Source: Chloroflexota bacterium
GTDB lineage: Bacteria > Chloroflexota > UBA11872
Assembly: GCA_022824865.1 (NCBI GenBank)
Contig: JAJDZD010000041.1
Span: forward strand, 19,434-83,433
Length of the DNA: 64,000 bases
Reading direction: 5' to 3'
The position numbers and the translations under genes are program-made. Shown here piece by piece: positions 36,372-46,003 of the stretch (its first letter is position 1; the number at the start of each line of letters is the position of its first letter). Below the pieces are notes generated by a model. The model was not told the DNA's origin. It did not search any database and saw only the letters and a list, made by a program, of their open reading frames with translations.

Positions 36372-37505
36372 GTGCGCGTCGCCCAACTCCAACTCGCTAA
36401 CTTCCGCAACTACCGGCGCCTGACGCTGGATGTGCCGTCCGGTCCCAGCCTGATCGTCGGCGGCAACGGCCAGGGCAAGACCAACCTGCTGGACGCGCTG
36501 CACATCCTCGCGTCCGCTCAGAGCCTGCGACCCGGACCCGAGGCCGCCTGGGTGCGCTTCGACGCTCCGGCTGCCGAAGGCTTCGCTCGCCTTCGCGCTG
36601 AAGTCGCTTCCTCCGCTGGAGCGTCCGAGGTCGAGATGATCGTTGCCCGCACCCGCCCCGATGACGGTGAATCCTCCGGCGTGCGCCGTCGTGCGCGGGT
36701 CGACGGCGTGGTCACTCGCCTGGCCGATCTCCCCGGCCGCCTCCTGGCCGTCAGCTTCGCGCCCCCGGATCTCAATCTGTGGACCGGTGCGCCCTCCGGC
36801 CGCCGCCGCTGGCTCGACCTGGCTGTCGCCCAGGTCGACCCGACCTACATCGCCCATCTCACCACCTACGAGACCCTCCTCACCCGCCGCAATGCCCTGC
36901 TTCGACGCCTCCAGGGCGGCCTCGGCCGCCCGGCCGAGCTCGAATTCTGGGATGACCGGATTTCCGAGCCTGGTGTCGAGGTGACTCGCGCCCGGGCGAG
37001 CTACGTGGCCCGGGTGCGCGCGCCCGTCAGTGCGGGATTCCTCGCCATGCGGGGTGGCGCCCGTCTTGATCTTGCCTACCGCGCCGCCGGCCTTGGGCTG
37101 GACACTGAGGGATTCCAGGTGGCACTGCGAAAGCAGCGCAACCGCGACATCCAGCGTGGCACGTCCAGCCTCGGTCCCCACCGCGACGACGTCGAAGCCC
37201 GTCTGGACGGACGCCCGCTGGCCCACGTCGGCTCACGCGGCCAGCTCCGCCTGGCGGCCCTGGCCCTCAAGCTCGGCCAGCACGATGTGGCTTGTCGGCA
37301 GCGCGGCGAAACGGCCGTCCTGCTCCTGGACGACATCGCCGCCGAACTCGACCCCGCACACCGTCGGCTCCTCATCGACCAGCTACCCGGCGACGCACAA
37401 GTGTTGGTCACCACCGCTGACCTCGACTTGCTGAATGAGACATCCCTCCGGCATGCGGTCCACTTCCGCGTAGAGGATGGTGAACTCGAGCGCATTCGTG
37501 GCTGA
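36372..37505 (+). CDS. recF: DNA replication and repair protein RecF
   Basis: An SMC-like ATPase of 377 residues which helps load RecA at single-strand gaps. Walker A GGNGQGKT is at residues 30-37, the family stretch SLGPHRDD near 275, the signature SRGQ near 290, and Walker B LLLDDIAAELD near 320. GTG 36372 gives the expected VRVAQLQLANFRNY start. Normally beside dnaN and gyrB, but neither is present; only the DUF721/DciA-like gene follows. Confidence 0.95.
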   Translation: MRVAQLQLANFRNYRRLTLDVPSGPSLIVGGNGQGKTNLLDALHILASAQSLRPGPEAAWVRFDAPAAEGFARLRAEVASSAGASEVEMIVARTRPDDGESSGVRRRARVDGVVTRLADLPGRLLAVSFAPPDLNLWTGAPSGRRRWLDLAVAQVDPTYIAHLTTYETLLTRRNALLRRLQGGLGRPAELEFWDDRISEPGVEVTRARASYVARVRAPVSAGFLAMRGGARLDLAYRAAGLGLDTEGFQVALRKQRNRDIQRGTSSLGPHRDDVEARLDGRPLAHVGSRGQLRLAALALKLGQHDVACRQRGETAVLLLDDIAAELDPAHRRLLIDQLPGDAQVLVTTADLDLLNETSLRHAVHFRVEDGELERIRG

Positions 37506-37836
37506 TCGACGCGAAGGCCGGCCGCGCAGCATGCGCGAGATGATCGACCGGATGTCCAGCCGCTCCGACCTGCGCTTCGGCGCACGGCGCGTGGACGCCG
37601 TCGACGCTCTCAAGGAATCCCTTGACGAAGTTCTCGGCGCCAACCTCGCCGCCCGCTGCCGCATCGAGTCGATCTTCGGCACTGAGGCCCGCGTTGCCTG
37701 CCGCGACAATTCCACGGCCATGCGCGTTCGCTTCTATGTACCTGACATCCTTGAGGCCGTCGGCTCGCGACTCGACCCTGCCGACGTAACCGCCATTCGT
37801 GTGACTGTCAGCACCCACGGCTGGGACCACGCCTAG
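37477..37836 (+). CDS. DUF721/DciA-like protein
   Basis: A small basic protein of 119 residues with the DUF721 pattern: an N-terminal Arg-rich stretch, LKESLDEVLGANLAARC, and a beta-rich end VACRDNSTAMRVRF. DciA proteins load the replicative helicase in many bacteria that lack DnaC. It overlaps the end of recF (ATG 37477, 29 bases; a GTG at 37498 is an alternative). The recF-DUF721 order is known from other high-GC bacteria. Confidence 0.75.
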   Translation: MVNSSAFVADRREGRPRSMREMIDRMSSRSDLRFGARRVDAVDALKESLDEVLGANLAARCRIESIFGTEARVACRDNSTAMRVRFYVPDILEAVGSRLDPADVTAIRVTVSTHGWDHA

Positions 37837-37918
37837 CGTCCCAACGCCTGGCCGCGATGCATTGACCGCTTCGCGCACGGTTAGACTCCCCCATCCCCGT
37901 CAGCCTGGTCCCTTCCCA

Positions 37919-39301
37919 ATGCAATTCACCCGCTCGCTCGAAGTCATCGCCAGGCCCGATGTCCTGGTCGTCGGCGCTGGCTGCGCGGGCACCGTCGCGG
38001 CCATTTCCGCGGCGCGCGCCGGCGCTTCCACGCTTGTCGTCGAGCGCGGCGGTTTCGCCGGCGGCTACATCACCGGAGTCGTTGGCGCATCGCTCGACGG
38101 CTTTGTGGACCTGCGTTCCGGCCTGCCCGTGGTGGGCGGCGTGGTCTTTGACCTGGCTCGCGCCGCCGCCCACACCACCGCCGCCGGAGACCTGGCCACC
38201 ACCCGCTTCCGCTTCAACGCCGAGGTCGGCCAGTCACTCGCCAACCTCGATCGTCACGTCATCCACTTCGACATCGAGCGCTTCAAGCTTGAAGCCGACC
38301 GCCTCATGCAGGAGTCCGGCGCCCGACTCCTATACCACTCGGTGGTGGCCGACGTCATTCGTCAGGGCGACCGCGCCACTGGAGTCGTCGTGGCCAACAA
38401 GGGCGGCCTGGGCGTCATCGAGCCCAGGACCATCGTCGACGCCAGCGGCGATGCCGACGTCGCCGCCTTCGCCGGCGCCCCGTACGACCAGGACCTGGAC
38501 GCCCAGCAGCCCATGAGCCTGCACTTCCGCGTCGGTGGATTCGACGCCACCCCCGAAGTCCGCGCGCATTGCAGCGCCCTGCTCAAGCAGGCCGTCGCCG
38601 ACGGCCGCCTCAAGCTCTATGGCGGCCCCTGGATGGCCCCCTACGCCGAGCGCGACTACTACTTCAACGCCACCCGCTTCGCCGGCAACGGCACCGATCC
38701 GAACGACCTCTCAGCCGCCGAAATCCAGGGCCGCAAAGACGCCCGCCTGATGTTCGACCTATTTAAGGAGCACATCCCCGCCTTCAAGGACGCCTACTTC
38801 GTCACCTCGGGCCCGGTCGTCGGCGTGCGTGAAACCCGCCGCATCTGCGGCGACCAGGTACTCACCGCCAGTGACATCCAAAACGCTGTCGCCTATGACG
38901 ACGCCGTCAGCCTGGGCGCCTGGTGGCTCGACCGGCATCCCGTCGACTCATCCGGCTACCACGAGCACGTCATCACCCGCCCCTACGACATCTCCTACGG
39001 CACGCTCACGCCACAGGGTCTGTCAAACGTGTGGGTCGCCGGCCGGTGCCATTCCGCCGAGTCGGCCGCGCTTGCCTCCAGCCGCGTCACTGTCACCTGC
39101 ATGGGCATGGGCCAGGCCGCCGGCACTGCCGCCGCCCTCTCCGCCGGCAGCGGCCTGGGTAGCCGTGAACTTGACATAACGCAGCTTCAGCAGCGGCTCC
39201 TGGACGACGGCGCCATCATCGGCCACCGCGCCGACGAGGTCCGCGCCGTCGGCGACGCCATGCGGCCCGAGGAACTGCCCTCAGCGGCCGCCAGCCACTA
39301 A
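37919..39301 (+). CDS. FAD-dependent oxidoreductase
   Basis: FAD-dependent enzyme of 460 residues. The Rossmann motif VVGAGCAGTVAAISAARAG starts near residue 15, with ERGGFAGGY as the FAD stretch and ASGDADVAAFAGAP near residue 185. The C-terminal part has WVAGRCHSAESAALASSRVT, where FAD-oxidoreductase relatives carry their flavin-contacting Gly-Arg. Substrate unknown. ATG 37919 gives the natural N-terminus; a frame from 37862 would add 19 non-homologous residues. It is convergent with the TIM-barrel gene downstream. Confidence 0.85.
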   Translation: MQFTRSLEVIARPDVLVVGAGCAGTVAAISAARAGASTLVVERGGFAGGYITGVVGASLDGFVDLRSGLPVVGGVVFDLARAAAHTTAAGDLATTRFRFNAEVGQSLANLDRHVIHFDIERFKLEADRLMQESGARLLYHSVVADVIRQGDRATGVVVANKGGLGVIEPRTIVDASGDADVAAFAGAPYDQDLDAQQPMSLHFRVGGFDATPEVRAHCSALLKQAVADGRLKLYGGPWMAPYAERDYYFNATRFAGNGTDPNDLSAAEIQGRKDARLMFDLFKEHIPAFKDAYFVTSGPVVGVRETRRICGDQVLTASDIQNAVAYDDAVSLGAWWLDRHPVDSSGYHEHVITRPYDISYGTLTPQGLSNVWVAGRCHSAESAALASSRVTVTCMGMGQAAGTAAALSAGSGLGSRELDITQLQQRLLDDGAIIGHRADEVRAVGDAMRPEELPSAAASH

Positions 39302-39314
39302 GGGCGGAAGCGCC

Positions 39315-40181
39315 TCAGTTCACGTTCGTTGCCGGTCGCGGCTTGCCCGTCGCGTCCAGCATCGCCAGCACCACGTCCCGCGCTTCCCGAAACAGGTCCA
39401 GGTGGTCGCGGCCGGCCCCGTACGCCGAGTTGTTCAGATGCGGCTCCAGCGCCAGGTCCTCGACCACGTCTGGGTCGACCGCCTGCATGATCTGCGGCCA
39501 CTGCCCGTCGCCTTGCCCAATCGGCACGATCGTGCCCGTCGCCGCCACGTAGTCCTTCAGGTGCAGCACCCGCACCCACGGCGCCACCTTGTCCCACGCC
39601 TCGTCGAACGGCCGCGTCTCGCTGACCACGTACGCGTGCGCGTCAAACGCCAGGGCCACCTGCTCCGGCTCGTAGTCCGAGAGGATGTCCCGCGTCGTGT
39701 CCCCGTCCAGCGTATACATGCGGTAGTTGTTCTCAAGCAATGCCACCGCGCCGTCCCCATCGGTCTCGATCCGCCGTACCAGCCGCTCAAAAGCGCCCTT
39801 CACGGCATCGCGGTCCTCGGCGCCCGTTGAGCCATCACGCGGCGCGAACGAAAAGACCCGGATCCACCGCGACCTCAGCACGTTCGCCGCCTCGATTGAC
39901 CGTGCAATCTGCCGCTCCACCTTCGCTGGATCGGTGTCGACGGCGTACTTGCCCACCGGTGAGGTCACGCAGTAGCACCCGATCCCGCTTGCGTCCAGCC
40001 GCTGTCGAAGTTCGGCCAGCTGCTCGTCGCTGAGCTCATCGATGGATAGCGACGGTCCGTCCGCCGTCAGGCTCAACTTCGTCAGGTTCGCTCGGGGGAC
40101 CCCCAGAATCCGCAGACCGGCGATCTGCTCATCCAGCGGTCCGGCGATCTCCCCGCTCATCCCAGACATGCCCCAGCTCAT
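39315..40181 (-). CDS. sugar phosphate isomerase/epimerase-like TIM-barrel protein
   Basis: A 288-residue TIM barrel of the xylose isomerase/AP endonuclease 2 superfamily. Metal-site residues fit the family: Glu in VALLENNYRMY near 160, Asp-x-His in LAFDAHAYV near 200, and LHLKDYV near 225. ATG 40181 has AGGAG 11 bases upstream. Such proteins isomerise sugars or act on cyclitols. The next gene (minus strand) is an oligogalacturonate-lyase-like protein, suggesting a shared carbohydrate pathway. Confidence 0.85.
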   Translation of the reverse strand: MSWGMSGMSGEIAGPLDEQIAGLRILGVPRANLTKLSLTADGPSLSIDELSDEQLAELRQRLDASGIGCYCVTSPVGKYAVDTDPAKVERQIARSIEAANVLRSRWIRVFSFAPRDGSTGAEDRDAVKGAFERLVRRIETDGDGAVALLENNYRMYTLDGDTTRDILSDYEPEQVALAFDAHAYVVSETRPFDEAWDKVAPWVRVLHLKDYVAATGTIVPIGQGDGQWPQIMQAVDPDVVEDLALEPHLNNSAYGAGRDHLDLFREARDVVLAMLDATGKPRPATNVN

Positions 40182-40223
40182 GGACGTTCTCCTGACCTTC
40201 CGGCGAGGTCGCCGGGACGCATT

Positions 40224-41429
40224 CTAGGCTTCGGCCGGTGGCTCAACGGGAATCGCCTCCGCCGCCGCCAGCGCCGGTCCCAGGTCCACGATGTACATCT
40301 GCCGCGTCCCCTCGTGCACCGAGTCGATGCACAGCGCCGTCCCGTCCCGGTTCCACCGCGGATGCAGGTCCACCCGCAGCGGACCGTCCAACTCCGGCGG
40401 CGCATGAAACGCCGCCAGGTCAACCCGCAACCCGTCCGCCGCCCGAACGATCATTAGCCGGCGCAAATTCTCACTGTCCGGGTACGTGTCATTCGCGATC
40501 CAGGCGCGGTCCGGCGAATACGAGCAGTGCCCGTCCTCGGTGAGCACATCCGTTGCATAAGCCTGCGGCTCGGCCCCAACATCGCTCACCCGCCAGAAGG
40601 CGTTCGCCGTCGCCGGTGCCCCGCCCCACACCAGGATCTCGTCCTCGCTCCGCCAGTCGTAGTGCGACACCAGTCGCGCGTCCCAGATCACCCGCGCGTC
40701 CGACCCGTCCGGACTCAGTGTGACCAGCCGCGTCTGCCGCGGCCCCTCGGACGGCTGCCACCGGTGCAGCACCGCCACCCGAGTTCCGTCCGTATTGATC
40801 TGCGCGTGGTTCAGCCAGTGCTTCTGCCCGGCCATGTTCGCGTCGGATTCCAACTCGACGATCTCCGCCAGCGACAGCACAAGCTCCGCGCCACCGCTGT
40901 CCAGGTTGATCCTCCACACGCCGTCTTTGCCCGGCGCTCCCTCATCCGCCCACGCATCCGCCACGCCCTCGTACCCATACCCTGGCCGCTGCGTCGCCAA
41001 CCGCGCAAAGTTCAGCCCAATCGCGTACCGCCCAGCCGGATCCACCGCATATACGGCCCGTTCCAACTCCCGCCGGTCCCCGGTCGCTAGGTCCTGCACC
41101 ACGCCCACAAACCGACCGGCCCGCCGCTGGTTGTAGACGACGCCGTCAGCTGCGCCCGGCACCCACTGCAGCATCGTCCCCTGCTGCCAGCACCACGCGT
41201 TTGTCGACGCGAACGGCTCGAACGCATCCAGACCCTGCGGATCGATCAGCCCCAACTCGATCTCATCGTCAGGCGTCGGCTGCCGGTCCCTGAACCCCGC
41301 CCGCATGCCCAGCAACTTCGTGCCGCACGGCGACCACGGCGTCTTCTCGTAGTACCCAAAGAAATGGTCGCCCGGCGGCTGCGTCACTCGCCGAATCGAA
41401 ACGTCGGGTGCGGTCACGATCCTGGACAT
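40224..41429 (-). CDS. oligogalacturonate lyase-like beta-propeller protein
   Basis: A 401-residue protein with WD40/TolB-like blades, for example GDHFFGYYEKTPWSPCGTKLL near residue 20, RINLDSGGAELVLSL, GHCSYSPDRAWIANDTYP and RVDLHPRWNRDGTALCID. The blades and the HWLNHAQ segment (His on a loop near 195) are like oligogalacturonate lyases of environmental bacteria. No signal peptide is apparent, so it probably works in the cytosol. Catalytic proof is lacking. It lies upstream of the TIM-barrel gene on the same strand, 42 bases apart. Confidence 0.75.
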   Translation of the reverse strand: MSRIVTAPDVSIRRVTQPPGDHFFGYYEKTPWSPCGTKLLGMRAGFRDRQPTPDDEIELGLIDPQGLDAFEPFASTNAWCWQQGTMLQWVPGAADGVVYNQRRAGRFVGVVQDLATGDRRELERAVYAVDPAGRYAIGLNFARLATQRPGYGYEGVADAWADEGAPGKDGVWRINLDSGGAELVLSLAEIVELESDANMAGQKHWLNHAQINTDGTRVAVLHRWQPSEGPRQTRLVTLSPDGSDARVIWDARLVSHYDWRSEDEILVWGGAPATANAFWRVSDVGAEPQAYATDVLTEDGHCSYSPDRAWIANDTYPDSENLRRLMIVRAADGLRVDLAAFHAPPELDGPLRVDLHPRWNRDGTALCIDSVHEGTRQMYIVDLGPALAAAEAIPVEPPAEA

Positions 41430-41516
41430 GCGGCGAGTCTAGGACCCGCGATGACCTGCGTCTCCGGTATCCTCGCCCGCCTACCTCTACGCGGCCGCAT
41501 TCGGCCAGGGCCCCTT

Positions 41517-42572
41517 GTGCATCGCATAGCTGTTATTGCCGGCGACGGAACCGGACCTGAAGTCACCGCCGAAGCGCTCAAAGTCCTCGAGGCCGCCGCC
41601 GCTGCGGAAGGCTTCACCTACGATCTCACCGAACTGGACTTTGGAGGCGAGCGGTACCTCCGTACCGGCGAGACTCTTCCTGACTCCGCATTGGAAGACC
41701 TCCGCAGCTTCGACGGCATCTTCCTCGGCGCAATCGGCCATCCGGACGTCGCGCCCGGCATCCTCGAGAAAGGCATCCTGCTCAAGGCCCGCTTCGAGCT
41801 TGACCAGTACATCAACCTTCGTCCCGTCAAGCTCTACCCCAACGTCGAAACGCCCCTCAAGGACAAGGGCCCGGACGAGATCGACTTCGTCGTCGTCCGC
41901 GAAAACACCGAGGGCATGTACACCGGCATGGGCGGCGTGCAATACGAGGGCACCGACCACGAGGTCTCCACCCAGATCCACTGCACCACCTGGCGCGGTG
42001 CCGCCCGCGCCGTGCGCTACGCCTTTGAACTCACCCGCCGTCGGAACGAACGCAAGCAGTTGCATCTCGTGGCCAAGACCAACGTGCTCACCAACGTTGG
42101 CGGCACCTGGTGGCGCGCCTTCAACGAGATCGGCGACAACGACTACCCCGACGTCACGCGCGAGTACGCCCATGTCGACGCCGCTGCCATGTGGTTCGTC
42201 AAGAACCCCGAGTGGTTCGACGTCGTCGTCACCGAAAACCTCTTCGGCGACATCATCACCGACATCGGCGCCATCATCTCCGGCGGCCTCGGCATCGCCG
42301 CCGGTGGCAACATCAACCCCGAAGGCGTCTCCATGTTCGAGCCCATCGGCGGCTCCGCCCCCAAGTACACCGGCCAGGGCGTCATCAATCCGCTGGCGGC
42401 CATCAACGCTATGCACATGCTCCTGGACCACCTCGGGGAGTCGGCGGGATCCGCTCGCGTCGAGGGCGCATTGGTCAGCGCCCTTCAAAGCGGCAAGATC
42501 AAGTCCATGAGCGCCGGTCGCATGGGCATGGGTACCGCCGAAGTCGGCGACCTGGTGGCCTCGCTCGTCTAG
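41517..42572 (+). CDS. isocitrate/isopropylmalate dehydrogenase family protein
   Basis: Metal-dependent decarboxylating dehydrogenase, 351 residues. NAD/Gly loop IAVIAGDGTGPEV, the substrate-loop RENTEGMYTG, and catalytic motifs VVTENLFGDIITDIGA and EPIGGSAPKYTGQG are clear. The RENTEG loop is closer to homoisocitrate or tartrate/isocitrate dehydrogenases than to the RELTGG of LeuB, so leuB is not assigned. No leuC/leuD is adjacent. GTG 41517 gives the normal start HRIAVIAGDG. Confidence 0.88.
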   Translation: MHRIAVIAGDGTGPEVTAEALKVLEAAAAAEGFTYDLTELDFGGERYLRTGETLPDSALEDLRSFDGIFLGAIGHPDVAPGILEKGILLKARFELDQYINLRPVKLYPNVETPLKDKGPDEIDFVVVRENTEGMYTGMGGVQYEGTDHEVSTQIHCTTWRGAARAVRYAFELTRRRNERKQLHLVAKTNVLTNVGGTWWRAFNEIGDNDYPDVTREYAHVDAAAMWFVKNPEWFDVVVTENLFGDIITDIGAIISGGLGIAAGGNINPEGVSMFEPIGGSAPKYTGQGVINPLAAINAMHMLLDHLGESAGSARVEGALVSALQSGKIKSMSAGRMGMGTAEVGDLVASLV

Positions 42573-42590
42573 CTGCCGACCGACGCTGGA

Positions 42591-43655
42591 CTAGCTGTGG
42601 CTGCCGACGGGCTGCCTTGCCGCGTACCGGTGCGCCATCTCGTCTAGCGATACCACCGGCACGCCGCCGGCCTGGCCCACCATGCCGAACGCTTCCATTC
42701 GCGCCGCGCACACGTCCGCCATCGCCTCCCGCGCCGGCGTCAGGTATTGCCGCGGGTCGAACTCGCCGCGCTGCTCGGTCAGTACGCGCCGTACCGCACC
42801 GGTCATCGCCAGCCGGTTGTCCGTATCCACGTTGACCTTGCGCACGCCGTGCCGGATGCCCTCTTGAATCTCTTCTAACGGCACGCCCCACGTCTGCCGC
42901 ATTTCACCGCCGTACGTGTTGAAAATGTCCTGCAGCTTTTGGGGGACCGAGGAACTCCCGTGCATCACGATGTGCGTGTTTGGCAGCCGGCGGTGTATCT
43001 CCCGGATGCAGTCCATCACCAGCACGCCCGCGTCCGGTTTGTGGCTGAACTTATAGGCGCCGTGGCTCGTACCGATGGCCACCGCCAGCGCGTCCACGCC
43101 CGTACGCTCCACGAAGTCCTCGGCCTGCTCCGGGTCGGTAATCAGCTGTTCGCGGTCCAGCACGCCTTCCGCTCCGTGCCCGTCCTCCTGGTCGCCCATG
43201 CCGGTCTCCAGGCTGCCTAGCACGCCCAGTTCGCCCTCCACGCTTACGCCGCGCACGTGGGCCAACTCCACCACCTCCCGCGTCACCGCCACGTTGTAGT
43301 CGTAGTCCGAGGGCGTTGAACCGTCTTCCAGAAGCGACCCGTCCATCATCACGCTCGTGTAGCCCTGATCCATCGCGCTCAGGCAGGTCTCCGGGCTGTT
43401 GCCGTGATCCTGGTGCATAACCACCGGAATGCTCGGATTCAGTTCAAGCGCTGCCAGGATCAAGTGCCGTAGGTAGGCCTCGTTGGCATACGCTCGTGCG
43501 CCCCGGCTGGCCTGGATGATCACCGGCGAATCGGTCCGGCCCGCCGCCGCCATCACGGCCTGCACCTGCTCCATGTTGTTCACGTTGAAGGCCGCCACGC
43601 CGTAGTCGTTCTCGGCGGCGTGGTCCAGCAACACGCGCAGGGGAATCAGCGGCAC
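42591..43655 (-). CDS. fba: class II fructose-bisphosphate aldolase
   Basis: Zinc-dependent aldolase of glycolysis and gluconeogenesis or the Calvin cycle, 354 residues. Metal ligands: HQDHG (His81 and His84), GTSHGAYK near 205 and MHGSS near 240; the catalytic Asp is in the same HQDHG stretch. The sequence is like the long type found in CbbA-like aldolases. Convergent with the isopropylmalate dehydrogenase-like gene (18 bases apart); divergent from nagA. Confidence 0.93.
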   Translation of the reverse strand: MPLIPLRVLLDHAAENDYGVAAFNVNNMEQVQAVMAAAGRTDSPVIIQASRGARAYANEAYLRHLILAALELNPSIPVVMHQDHGNSPETCLSAMDQGYTSVMMDGSLLEDGSTPSDYDYNVAVTREVVELAHVRGVSVEGELGVLGSLETGMGDQEDGHGAEGVLDREQLITDPEQAEDFVERTGVDALAVAIGTSHGAYKFSHKPDAGVLVMDCIREIHRRLPNTHIVMHGSSSVPQKLQDIFNTYGGEMRQTWGVPLEEIQEGIRHGVRKVNVDTDNRLAMTGAVRRVLTEQRGEFDPRQYLTPAREAMADVCAARMEAFGMVGQAGGVPVVSLDEMAHRYAARQPVGSHS

Positions 43656-43742
43656 GCCAGTAAAGCTCCCGGTCCCAAATGGCCGTTCGGTCGAAAGGGG
43701 TAACGCTTAGGATACTCCCACCGAGGCTGACTCCGCATTGAC

Positions 43743-44957
43743 TTGGCTGCACTCACGCCTTCCCACGCCCAGCATCCCTCCGAATCTCCGCCTATCCACT
43801 TCCGTTTCGTGGACGTGGCCAGCGGCGGCCGGATGCTCCCGCGCCGCCACGTGCTGGTCGCGAACGGCCGTGTCACCGCCGTAAGCGCCACCCCGCTCCA
43901 GGCGTCGTCCGGTGCGCTCACCGTTGACGGCCCCGGAGTCCTTGCGCGTGGATTCGTCGACACCCACGTTCACGGCCGCGGTGGCTTAGACGTCATGCGT
44001 CCCGGCGACGTCGAAGCCCTATCGCTGGAGCTCCTGTCGCAGGGCGTCACCGGTTTCTTGCCCACCGTCGTGGCCGCCCCAGCAAACGAGCTGGCCGCGG
44101 CCTTGTCCGCCGCCAGCGGCGATCCCCTCGGCGCCCGCGTCCTGGGCATCCATGCTGAAGGCCCATTCCTTTCACCCGACCAGCCCGGCATGTTTCCTCC
44201 AGACGCATTCCGCGGCTACGACCGCGCGCTCTGGCGTGACATGCAGTCCGAGGCTGCCTCCCCGATCCGCCTCATGACCGTCGCCGCCGAACGTCTCACA
44301 CCAACGCAAATCGATGAACTACGCGCCGATGGCGTCACCCTCAGCCTCGGCCACACCAACGCCACTTTTGACCAGGCGCTTGCCGCCTTCGACGCTGGCG
44401 TCACCCGCGTCACACACGCCTACAACGCCATGCGCGGCTTCCACCATCGCGCCCCCGGCGCTGTCGGCGCGTTGCTCGATCGCGGCGATATCGACGCCGA
44501 GCTAATCCTGGACGGCCTCCATGTCGCCCGCGCCCCTGCCCGCATCCTCGCCGCCACCCGCACCACCGGCCGAATGGTCCTCGTCTCTGACAGCGTGCCT
44601 CCCGCCGCCCGCTCGCCCGGCGACTACGTCTGGGCTGGCCGCCGCCTGCGCGTCGACGGCGACTCGATCCGCCTGACCACCGGCCGCCTGGCTGGCAGCG
44701 CCCTCACCCTGGCCGCCGCGGTGCGGAGAGCCGTCGACTGGCTGGACATCTCTCCGGCCGCCGCGCTGCACATGGCCTCCGAAGCCCCGCGCGCCTCAAT
44801 CGGCCTCGATCCAGGCGGCCTCCGAACCGGCGTCGCGGCCGATCTTGTGCTGCTCGATCCACAGCTCCACCCCCGCATGACCATCGTTGACGGCGCCGTG
44901 CGCTGGCGCCGAAACGACGAGCAACGTTGCGCCAACGCCGCATCTGGGGCAGATTGA
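43743..44957 (+). CDS. nagA: N-acetylglucosamine-6-phosphate deacetylase
   Basis: Hydrolyses the acetyl group of N-acetylglucosamine-6-phosphate in amino-sugar catabolism, 404 residues. Amidohydrolase metal motifs: His75-x-His77 in DTHVHG, Glu139 in HAEGPFL, GHTNA and HAYNAMRG, and catalytic Asp in VLVSDSV. The start is TTG 43743. The downstream deaminase nagB is not present in the window. Confidence 0.9.
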   Translation: MAALTPSHAQHPSESPPIHFRFVDVASGGRMLPRRHVLVANGRVTAVSATPLQASSGALTVDGPGVLARGFVDTHVHGRGGLDVMRPGDVEALSLELLSQGVTGFLPTVVAAPANELAAALSAASGDPLGARVLGIHAEGPFLSPDQPGMFPPDAFRGYDRALWRDMQSEAASPIRLMTVAAERLTPTQIDELRADGVTLSLGHTNATFDQALAAFDAGVTRVTHAYNAMRGFHHRAPGAVGALLDRGDIDAELILDGLHVARAPARILAATRTTGRMVLVSDSVPPAARSPGDYVWAGRRLRVDGDSIRLTTGRLAGSALTLAAAVRRAVDWLDISPAAALHMASEAPRASIGLDPGGLRTGVAADLVLLDPQLHPRMTIVDGAVRWRRNDEQRCANAASGAD

Positions 44958-44999
44958 GCGAAACGGCCAGCCTGCCAACACAACAAGGATCCGCGCCAT

Positions 45000-45188
45000 A
45001 TGATGACTCTGGGCCTCTGGGGACGAATACGTAGTTCCACGATCAGCTGGCTCATCATCTCCGCCTTTTTCTTTGCTTTGGATGTCGTCGACGGATTCCC
45101 CTTCCCGTCCTGGTCGCTGATCCTCATCATCGTATTCATGTTTTGGCCGCTGTACTTCGCGGTCCGCTGGATCGTCCGCGGCTTCTGA
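45000..45188 (+). CDS. small membrane protein, 62 residues
   Basis: A short protein with two hydrophobic segments (ISWLIISAFFFALDVVDG, then SLILIIVFMFWPLYFAVRW). AAGGA is upstream of ATG 45000, with a second ATG at 45003. Family unknown. The hydrophobic pattern and clean ribosome binding site support coding. Confidence 0.5.
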   Translation: MMTLGLWGRIRSSTISWLIISAFFFALDVVDGFPFPSWSLILIIVFMFWPLYFAVRWIVRGF

Positions 45189-45202
45189 CCGCCACCTGAC
45201 GC

Positions 45203-45928
45203 ATGACAAACGACGAACAAGACGAGGGAATCCCCCAGCTTCTCGGTCCCGGCGGTGAACCGCTCGGCCCGATGCCGATGCCCTCGGCCGAGCCGGCGCC
45301 GCAACCTGCCGCGCCCGAACCGCCGGCCGCGCCCGGAGCCCCGGCAGCCCCCGACACCGCCCCTGCCGCAGACGCCGCCCCTGCACCCGATCCATCCCAG
45401 GGTCCCGTCTATCGCATTTCCACCCTGCTCGCTGTGGACCCCCGCGCTATCCCGGCTGCCCTCATCACGGTTCTGAACCACGACCCGTTCGAGGCTTACA
45501 AGCGACGCCTCGACGCCGTGCGCCCGCAGTTCGACCAGAGTCGCGACGTGATGATCTCCGCGACCGAGGCCCAGTTCATCCAGCAGGGCGCGCCCCAGGG
45601 CGACCACCGCGCGGCCGCCACCCGCATGGTCGAGCAGAACTTCATGCGCACCATCTGGGACGTCTGCTACGAGACTGTCTCCGGCGCCCACGTCTCGCTC
45701 ATCTTCTCGGCCGGCCTGGCCGGACCCGAACGCCTCGCCGGGGCTCTGCTGGCTTCCAACGCCCCCGTGCCAACCGTCTGGGTCACCACCCGCGCCCTGA
45801 CCATCGGAGACCGCTTCGGCGCCTGGGCCGTGCCGGTTACCAAGGACACGGAAATGCCCGCCACCGTGGCCCTCACCGCCGATAACTTCCAGCAACTCCG
45901 CCTCAGCTTCGCCAAGGTCCGCGTCTAG
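45203..45928 (+). CDS. protein of unknown function with a Pro/Ala-rich N-terminus
   Basis: A 241-residue protein with residues 1-70 almost all Pro, Ala, Glu and Asp, like an unfolded linker or spacer, followed by a compact acidic alpha/beta part (LLAVDPRAIPAALITVLNHD, then TRMVEQNFMRTIWDVCYETVSG). No signal peptide, membrane helix or catalytic motif is seen. I do not recognise the family. It stands just upstream of the tetR promoter and could be the target or partner of the small membrane protein before it; this is speculation. Confidence 0.6.
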   Translation: MTNDEQDEGIPQLLGPGGEPLGPMPMPSAEPAPQPAAPEPPAAPGAPAAPDTAPAADAAPAPDPSQGPVYRISTLLAVDPRAIPAALITVLNHDPFEAYKRRLDAVRPQFDQSRDVMISATEAQFIQQGAPQGDHRAAATRMVEQNFMRTIWDVCYETVSGAHVSLIFSAGLAGPERLAGALLASNAPVPTVWVTTRALTIGDRFGAWAVPVTKDTEMPATVALTADNFQQLRLSFAKVRV

Positions 45929-45946
45929 CCTCTGGGCTGCGTCCGC

Positions 45947-45994
45947 TTGACACCGCGATAGCCGTCCGGTAAAAACCGACTGACCAGTCGGTTT
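45947..45994 (+). promoter_or_regulatory. promoter and TetR operator of the menaquinone operon
   Basis: TTGACA at 45947-45952 is a full-consensus -35 box; after 17 bases TAAAAA (45970-45975) serves as -10. A perfect ten-base inverted repeat AAACCGACTG-AC-CAGTCGGTTT occupies 45973-45994, covering the -10 end and the likely transcription start. Nine bases later is the GTG start of the tetR gene. This is the classical layout of an autorepressed TetR operon and implies that tetR and mqnEACD share one promoter. Confidence 0.85.
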
Positions 45995-46003
45995 GTTGAT
46001 GCC

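Noticed and set aside
41487..42488. A minus-strand open frame of 333 codons opposite the dehydrogenase gene
   Set aside because: Antisense to a protein with complete family motifs; Gly/Val/Asp-rich by complementarity.
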